Below, piece after piece: positions 59,293 through 64,000 of a DNA stretch of 64,000 bases (the first letter of the stretch is position 1; every line of letters begins with the position of its first letter). The stretch comes from G963555815 sp965249615 [NCBI: bacterium] (GTDB lineage Bacteria > UBA8248 > JACPRG01). The position numbers were made by a program, and so were the translations under genes. The stretch covers positions 310,001 to 374,000 of the forward strand of contig CBDFMI010000005.1 of the NCBI GenBank assembly GCA_965249615.1, read 5' to 3'. The notes below the pieces were generated by a model. The model was not told the origin of the DNA. It was given only the letters and a program-made list of their open reading frames with translations, and ran no database searches.

Positions 59293-60252
59293 GTGACCCC
59301 AGCCATGGGCGAAGGGGGGACAGACGTCGCCGTTAGCCAAACGCATCGGGAGCTCTTAGATAGGTTTCCGATTCTGAAGCTTGTCGGGAACACCCCCCTC
59401 ATTCCCATTCGTCTCTTTACAGAAGAATATCCGGATGTCCAGATCTTGGCCAAGGGAGAACACCTCAATCCGGGCGGCTCCATCAAGGACCGTCCCATGC
59501 GAAGGATGCTCCTGGAGGCCATCGTCAACGGAGCGCTGACGTCCGACAAGATCATCCTGGACTCCACCTCCGGAAACGCCGGAATCGCCTACGCCATGAT
59601 TGGGGCGATCCTCGGGCACCGGGTCCAGCTGGTGATGCCGGACAACGCCAGCGATGAGCGAAAGATGCGTATCCGAGCCCACGGCGCCGAGATTGTTTGT
59701 ACGGACGCCCTGCTAGGCTACGATGAGGCCTTGCGGGAGGCAGAGCGGCGCTACCAGGCTGATCCCAAGCGCTACTTCTGGCCTGATCAATACACCAACC
59801 AGGACAACTGGAAGGCTCACTACGAGACGACCGCCGAGGAAATCCTGGCTCAGACGGGGGGCCGCCTCACCCACTTTGTCGCTGGGGTGGGGACCGGGGG
59901 GACCATCACAGGCGTTGGCCGCCGCCTCAAGGAGCACGACCCTTCCATCCAGATCGTCCTCGTGGTCCCCGAGGAGTGGCCGGGCATTGAGGGCTTGAAA
60001 CCCCTGGGGCCCGATTACATTTTGCCGGAGATCTTGGACGAGAGCATCATAGACACCCGCTTTACCATCGGAGTCGATCGGGCCTTTGAGATCTGCAACC
60101 GCCTTGCCCGGGAAGGCCTCTTTGTGGGCCAGTCTTCAGGGGCTTTTCTGGCTGGAGCGGAAGCCGTGGCTCGCGAGGTCAAAAAAGGGACTATCGTCAC
60201 TGTCCTGGCGGACATCGGAGAACGCTACTTCTCCACACGCCTTTGGGAGTAA
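59293..60252 (+). CDS. cysM: Cysteine synthase family PLP enzyme
   Basis: Beta-replacement enzyme making cysteine (or S-sulfocysteine) from activated serine. 319 residues from GTG 59293 behind GGAGGGAG. PLP lysine K65 in NPGGSIKDRPMRRM, substrate loop STSGNAGIAYAMIGA, phosphate loop GVGTGGTITGVGRRL and the late GQSSGAFLAGAEAV. Length and sequence fit the CysK/CysM family; pairing with the rhodanese favours a thiosulfate route. Symbol tentative. Confidence 0.88.
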   Translation: MTPAMGEGGTDVAVSQTHRELLDRFPILKLVGNTPLIPIRLFTEEYPDVQILAKGEHLNPGGSIKDRPMRRMLLEAIVNGALTSDKIILDSTSGNAGIAYAMIGAILGHRVQLVMPDNASDERKMRIRAHGAEIVCTDALLGYDEALREAERRYQADPKRYFWPDQYTNQDNWKAHYETTAEEILAQTGGRLTHFVAGVGTGGTITGVGRRLKEHDPSIQIVLVVPEEWPGIEGLKPLGPDYILPEILDESIIDTRFTIGVDRAFEICNRLAREGLFVGQSSGAFLAGAEAVAREVKKGTIVTVLADIGERYFSTRLWE

Positions 60253-60272
60253 AAAGGGGCCCCGCCCCTTTT
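60252..60272 (+). terminator. Hairpin terminator after cysM
   Basis: Perfect AAAAGGGGC-CCC-GCCCCTTTT hairpin directly after the stop codon; the stem itself ends in U residues. Symmetric, so it may also work from the other side. Confidence 0.75.
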
Positions 60273-60372
60273 CGCCCCTCATCACGACCTTCCCGCTAAA
60301 TCAGCTCACCAATAAAGAGACAGCAAAATACCCGACCAGACGCGGGTCTCTGCCCGAAACGCAATCCTGAGC

Positions 60373-60795
60373 TCAGGCGGTCTTTCCAAGTAGGCGTCTT
60401 AGGCTTTTGAGCCGCTTGCGAAGGATTTCACTCGTCTGCTGATTTCCATCGGCTTCCGCCTTTGCCCGCTCCGCTTTGAGGAGACGTATCTTCTTCTTGA
60501 GCTCAAGCCGGGGGCCGGGAGGCATTTTATCCTTCGGTTTTTCAGCAGGTTTTGGCTTTTCTTCGGCGGGCTTCGGCTTTTCTTCGGTGGATTTCGGCTC
60601 TTCTTCAACAGGTTTTGGCTTTTCTTCGACGGGTTTCGGCTCTTCGGGGGTGTCCTCGATCCCCAAGGCCCCCATGAGAGAGGCGATCAGCTGCTCCTTC
60701 TCCATCTCTTCGACGCCTTTGATCTGATCGGGATGCTTTAGGGCCTCTTCTTTAAGTTCCGAAACCTCCATCTTCAAAAGATCTTTTTTTTCCAT
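60373..60795 (-). CDS. Rho-N-domain-like protein with Glu-Lys-Pro repeats
   Basis: 140 residues. N-terminal part resembles the Rho_N/SAP-like helical domain (MEVSELKEEALKHPDQIKGV, IASLMGALGI). A low-complexity middle (about 50-92) repeats EEKPKPV/EEKPKPA, then a basic helix-rich C terminus (LELKKKIRLLKAERAKAE; RKRLKSLRRLLGK). It could bind nucleic acid; function unknown. Convergent with cysM. Confidence 0.7.
   Translation of the reverse strand: MEKKDLLKMEVSELKEEALKHPDQIKGVEEMEKEQLIASLMGALGIEDTPEEPKPVEEKPKPVEEEPKSTEEKPKPAEEKPKPAEKPKDKMPPGPRLELKKKIRLLKAERAKAEADGNQQTSEILRKRLKSLRRLLGKTA
60541..60645 (-). repeat. 21-nt tandem repeats coding for EEKPKP(V/A)
   Basis: About five imperfect 21-nt units inside the Rho-N-like gene, each encoding a seven-residue Glu-Glu-Lys-Pro-Lys-Pro-Val/Ala block. 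Typical of slippage-expanded linkers; length likely varies between strains. Confidence 0.8.
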
Positions 60796-60840
60796 CCGCT
60801 TGTCCTTCTCCTGAGCTGTTTTTGTTGGCCGGTGAGTTTC

Positions 60841-61875
60841 CTATTCGTCCAGGGAGGCGAGGGTTTGCCGCATAAATTCGGCCGAATCCTCAGGCTTGAC
60901 CGGGTTGATGGCCATCCCCGAGCCAAACTCAAAACCGGCCTGGACGGTGAGGCGTGGAAGAATCTGGAGATGCCAGTGAAAGTAGCCCTCCCTCTCGTCC
61001 TTGCAGGGAGCGGTATGGATGATGAAGTTGAAATCCGGCTCCTTCAGTCCCTGGTGGATGCCGAGCAGGATCTTTTTTAGGATTTGGCCGAGGGCCTTGG
61101 CGTCACCGGGGGCGATGTGACCGAAGGAGGCGTCATGTTCTCGCGGGAGAATCCACGTTTCAAAGGGAAAGACGGAGGCAAAGGGGTGGATGGCGATAAA
61201 CCTTCCCAGGTCAGAGATGACGCGCTCACCTGCCCTGCTCTCACTCTGGATGAGGTCACAGAAGACGCAGGAGCCCTGGTCATCGAAGTGGCGGCGGGCC
61301 TGATCGATGGCGTTTCGAATCTGCCCGGGGACAACGGGGCTCGCGAGGATCTGGCAGTGGGGGTGCTCGATAGAGGTTCCCGCCGCGGGTCCGTGGTTTT
61401 TGAATATTACAATAATCTGGTGATGCGGGTCCTCATGGAGGTCCAGATAGCGCTGGCGGCAGATCAGCAAGAGCTCCTCTACCTGGCGGTCTGTCATACG
61501 AGGGATGGTCTCGTTGTGTTTGGGGGTCTCGATGACCACCTCGTGCCTTCCCACCCCATCCATTGTCCGAAACATGGAATCTCGGACGGTCCTCCGAAGA
61601 GAGCCTACAGGCTGAAGGGCGGGAAACTTGTTCGGGATGACCCGAGTCCACCACCCCGGAGTGTCGGGAAGGCCGTCATTCTGGCGGTATGAAAGGACTT
61701 CAGGGGGGGTCAGGGACTCATTTCCCGGACAAAAGGGGCAGGTCTCAACCCATTCGGGGAGGACGCGCGCTTTCTGGGCTTGCTGGGGACGCTGAAGTTC
61801 ATGAGGGCGCTTGCCGCGGTCGGTGGCGATGATGACCCACTCTCGCGTCACCGGGTTTTGGCGAAATTCAGACAT
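60841..61875 (-). CDS. galT: Galactose-1-phosphate uridylyltransferase family protein
   Basis: HIT-fold nucleotidyltransferase of the Leloir pathway, 344 residues. Zinc-site Cys pair CPFCPGNE, active site SIEHPHCQILASP, and the terminal HWHLQILPRL. Bacterial relatives may instead act as ADP-glucose phosphorylases; the HPH motif shows the same chemistry. Lies between a Rho-N-like gene and a sugar-phosphoglycerate synthase, so supplying an NDP-sugar is plausible. Confidence 0.92.
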   Translation of the reverse strand: MSEFRQNPVTREWVIIATDRGKRPHELQRPQQAQKARVLPEWVETCPFCPGNESLTPPEVLSYRQNDGLPDTPGWWTRVIPNKFPALQPVGSLRRTVRDSMFRTMDGVGRHEVVIETPKHNETIPRMTDRQVEELLLICRQRYLDLHEDPHHQIIVIFKNHGPAAGTSIEHPHCQILASPVVPGQIRNAIDQARRHFDDQGSCVFCDLIQSESRAGERVISDLGRFIAIHPFASVFPFETWILPREHDASFGHIAPGDAKALGQILKKILLGIHQGLKEPDFNFIIHTAPCKDEREGYFHWHLQILPRLTVQAGFEFGSGMAINPVKPEDSAEFMRQTLASLDE

Positions 61876-61905
61876 CCTCTGCCCTATTCAGCTGCATATC
61901 TCCCC

Positions 61906-63120
61906 TTATGATGGTTGGCTGTCCTCCAGGACAGCGTACTTCAGTTCCTCAAGAAATTCGGGAAAAGCGGCCGTTACCCGGTTCCAGTTTGGGATGAGAG
62001 GTGCCCCCAGGGGGGCCTTTAAAAAATCCTCTCCTGCCAGGCGAATGCCCTTGCCAAAAGCCTCCACCGCCACGTCCTCCGCATGCCGGTCAAAAAAGAG
62101 CCCGTTCAGGGCGGCATCGCCTGCGTAGCGCGAGATCGTGTCCTGACCAGTCCGGATATAGGTGACCCGAAGCGTCTTGAAGAAGGCATCCGACATCACC
62201 ACTCCCTCTCCGCCGAGGGTCCGGAAGATAGACTTGGAAATATCAATGGCCATTTTAAGAAGGCCGGACTCTGGGTTGTCCGCCGACAGGGGTTGATGCT
62301 TATGTTCATAGTTCGCAGTGAGCTCCGCTTGGCAGATCCTCTTGAGGGCGCAATTGCGGAAGATCTCCGCCAGTGTTCCGATCTCCAGGCCCCAGTCGGA
62401 AGGGATGCGGTTGATCCGGGCGAGATCGACATCCATCGCCGTCTCCCCTGCCAGGGCGTACCTGAAACTGTCGAGATAATCGAGGAGAGGGATCGGGCCG
62501 AGCATCTGTTTCAAGGAGCGGACCATAGGGGTGAAGAAGAGACGGGTGACCCGGCCGTGGAGTCGGTCAGTCACCCGGGCATAGAAGCCTTTACAGAACT
62601 CATAATCAAGGTTGGGGTTGGCGACGGGATAAACAAGCCGGGCCAGGAGCTCTCTGGTGTAGGACAAGATGTCGCAGTCGTGGAGGGCGATGACGTCACA
62701 GTCCCCCTCGGCCAGGATATAGCCATGAGCCGTCCAGGCAGAGCGGCCTTTTCCGGCGGATCCCACCGAGAGGTCGCTTTCCTCTAGGCGGGTATAAAGA
62801 CTCTTAAGGCTGGGCCCGTCGGTCCAAATAAAGGTCGTCTTTTGAGGCAGGACTGAGAAAAATTTTCTGGCCCTCCTGAATTCCTCTGGCGTCGCCTGAT
62901 CCACGCAGACAACGACCCTGTGAAGGTAGCGGACCTGTCTCAGCTCCTCGACGATCTTCTTCAAGGCCGGGCGCCCCAGCTCTGAGTAGAGGGAGGGAAG
63001 GACCAGGGCCACGGGTCGATGATGCCCACATTCCTCTAGCTCACTTTCCATCTGCTTCAGATTTCCGGGGTTGAGCCGGTGAAAGGTGGCGACAACCCCA
63101 GTCTGATATACATCGGCCAC
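61906..63120 (-). CDS. Glucosyl/mannosyl-3-phosphoglycerate synthase-like glycosyltransferase
   Basis: About 404 residues from GTG 63120 (AGAAGGGG upstream). GT-A fold with HDCDILSYTRELLARLVYPV and CKGFYARVTDRLHGRVTRLF, similar to GpgS (GT81), which joins NDP-glucose and 3-phosphoglycerate. WTDGPSLKSLYTRLEESDL precedes it. Which sugar is used is undecided. The phosphatase that would finish the compatible solute is 0.7 kb upstream on the same strand. The frame is open up to 63348, but that part carries no similarity. Confidence 0.82.
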   Translation of the reverse strand: MADVYQTGVVATFHRLNPGNLKQMESELEECGHHRPVALVLPSLYSELGRPALKKIVEELRQVRYLHRVVVCVDQATPEEFRRARKFFSVLPQKTTFIWTDGPSLKSLYTRLEESDLSVGSAGKGRSAWTAHGYILAEGDCDVIALHDCDILSYTRELLARLVYPVANPNLDYEFCKGFYARVTDRLHGRVTRLFFTPMVRSLKQMLGPIPLLDYLDSFRYALAGETAMDVDLARINRIPSDWGLEIGTLAEIFRNCALKRICQAELTANYEHKHQPLSADNPESGLLKMAIDISKSIFRTLGGEGVVMSDAFFKTLRVTYIRTGQDTISRYAGDAALNGLFFDRHAEDVAVEAFGKGIRLAGEDFLKAPLGAPLIPNWNRVTAAFPEFLEELKYAVLEDSQPS

Positions 63121-63344
63121 ATCAAATCCCCTTCTCTCCTCTTGCCCCTGGGGTGATGGAATCTTTGAACCCCAAGGGCAGCCCCCAGAATTCAGGTGCG
63201 GGGCGCCGAACCTGCCTTCCTGGTCTATGAGACTCAGGAACCTGTGATGCTGGAGGAGACAACCCCAGACTATATCAAATTGGGAAAGGATGAAAACGGG
63301 GAACTCAAAACCGGGAGCATCCCGGCGATATCCAGAAATCCAAA

Positions 63345-63770
63345 TCACATGCTTTTAAGTCGGTACTTTTCCTTATTGAAGGGAGCCCCGTCGAAATCCC
63401 ACCGGGTTAGAAGGTAATCCTTCTCGGCCTCGAAGGCCTCGGCCGGTCTCTCCACCTCGGCCTCTGCCCCCTTGGAATCCATTTTGCGCGTCTGATTGAT
63501 GAAGGAAGCTACTCTTGCATTATAGAGGGGCGACATGACATTGACCAGTTTGAAATGGTGGTCCGGCCAGGAATGAAAGGTGCAGGCGAAGTCATAGAGG
63601 ATGCGGGCCCAGCGTTCATATGGAATGATAAACTTCTTCCCATCGACACTGCGCAGGGTCTCTAGAAAACGAAAGCTTTCTTCACCCAGGGCCTGCCGCC
63701 ACATGTCCCCGAAAAGCTTAGATTCCAGACGGAATTCCTCGATAAGACCGTGCCCAGTTTCATTGTTCAG
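63345..63770 (-). CDS. Unknown protein between phosphatase and synthase of solute locus
   Basis: From ATG 63704 there are 119 residues, but the frame continues upstream as NNETGHGLIEEFRLESKLFG to a possible CTG at 63770 beside GAGGGGAGGG, so about 141 residues. Soluble, with YERWARILYDFACTFHSWPD and a C-terminal KDYLLTRWDFDGAPFNKEKY. No family recognised. The start is uncertain; a small upstream frameshift is possible. Position suggests a partner of the synthase. Confidence 0.6.
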   Translation of the reverse strand: MNNETGHGLIEEFRLESKLFGDMWRQALGEESFRFLETLRSVDGKKFIIPYERWARILYDFACTFHSWPDHHFKLVNVMSPLYNARVASFINQTRKMDSKGAEAEVERPAEAFEAEKDYLLTRWDFDGAPFNKEKYRLKSM

Positions 63771-63788
63771 ACACCCTCCCCTCTTTGG

Positions 63789-64000
63789 TCAAGACCTGTC
63801 AGGCACCGCGCTGTCAAGAATTTCCAATATAGCTTCAGACCAGCCGGCTGGTCCAGCCCTCCGTGTGACCCGCGCCCCTTTGAGACCCCGCAAACACGGA
63901 TTTGCCCCCTCCTTTTGGCGGACAACAACGGGGAGGTCAACACTCAAAAGGAGGGGGAGGTCATTGGGGGCATCGCCAAGACCGACCGTCCAGAGGGGGC
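63789..64000 (-). CDS. HAD phosphatase, MPGP/GpgP-like (5' end outside window)
   Basis: C-terminal 70 residues of a haloacid dehalogenase phosphatase: VGLGDAPNDLPLLLSVDLPV then RQKEGANPCLRGLKG, stop TGA at 63789-63791. GLGDAPND is HAD motif IV, and the following VDLPVVV with an NPCLRGL tail is typical of mannosyl/glucosyl-3-phosphoglycerate phosphatase, which releases the free sugar-glycerate solute. Starts beyond the window. Confidence 0.8.
   Translation of the reverse strand, partial: PLWTVGLGDAPNDLPLLLSVDLPVVVRQKEGANPCLRGLKGARVTRRAGPAGWSEAILEILDSAVPDRS

Noticed and set aside
1-64000. CRISPR arrays, tRNA or rRNA genes, insertion sequences, prophage
   Set aside because: No spaced direct-repeat array, cloverleaf, transposase or phage structural gene was recognised on either strand. 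A covariance-model scan would be needed to exclude tRNA with certainty.

Overview
The window is a GC-rich (roughly 60% by eye), gene-dense stretch of a Gram-negative bacterial chromosome. Lipid A synthesis (LpxC), lipoprotein handling (LolA, Lgt), RseP, HtrA and SecA imply an outer membrane. IspG shows the MEP isoprenoid route. Many genes start with GTG or TTG. There is no rRNA or tRNA gene to place the organism. The order rimP-nusA-infB-DUF503-rbfA-truB-rpsO-pnp and the response-regulator/LpxC fusion suggest a deep-branching environmental lineage (Methylomirabilota/NC10, Nitrospirota or similar); this is only an inference.

Layout. 1-8.9 kb: envelope and housekeeping operon on +: the end of an NtrY-like kinase, a degenerate sigma54-type response regulator fused to LpxC, purM, purN, rhomboid, lolA, rseP, ispG. 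9-19.4 kb: proS, then the translation/RNA operon rimP to pnp, which begins behind a promoter, a palindrome and an intrinsic terminator placed directly before rimP. 19.6-27 kb: secreted envelope genes (TPR-amidase, TPR protein, LPP20-like and FlgT-like proteins, TPR-SpoIID), then a PHP hydrolase and a membrane TPR protein. 27-29.7 kb: a broken BtpA gene, an M20 amidohydrolase and a small membrane protein. 29.9-35.7 kb: surface-glycan-type genes (carbamoyltransferase, GT2, YfhO-like, FGE-like), mostly disrupted. 35.9-42.3 kb on -: TIM-barrel enzyme, crotonase, metallopeptidase, thiolase, hemB, DUF151, miaB. 42.6-46.3 kb: MgtC remnant, DUF3047, ROK kinase, DUF3108, carbon-nitrogen hydrolase. 46.3-53.5 kb on -: moeA, an ECF sigma factor recoverable only by joining frames, htrA, lgt, secA. 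53.6-60.3 kb: comEC (broken), hisS, fxsA, then a rhodanese/cysteine-synthase pair behind a promoter with a palindromic spacer. 60.4-64 kb on -: a Rho-N-like repeat protein, galT, and a glucosyl/mannosyl-3-phosphoglycerate synthase-phosphatase locus for a compatible solute.

About ten genes between 20.7 and 56 kb carry single-base frameshifts, mostly at short G/C runs, and two carry in-frame stops. The first 20 kb carry none. These may be sequencing errors or real decay; affected genes are given as whole loci with the break positions. Most interesting: the LpxC fusion lacking the GAFTGA loop, the attenuator-like start of the nusA operon, the operator-like palindrome before the sulfurtransferase operon, catalytic Cys-to-Ser changes in the thiolase and the nitrilase-family enzyme, and the solute locus with an unknown gene between phosphatase and synthase.
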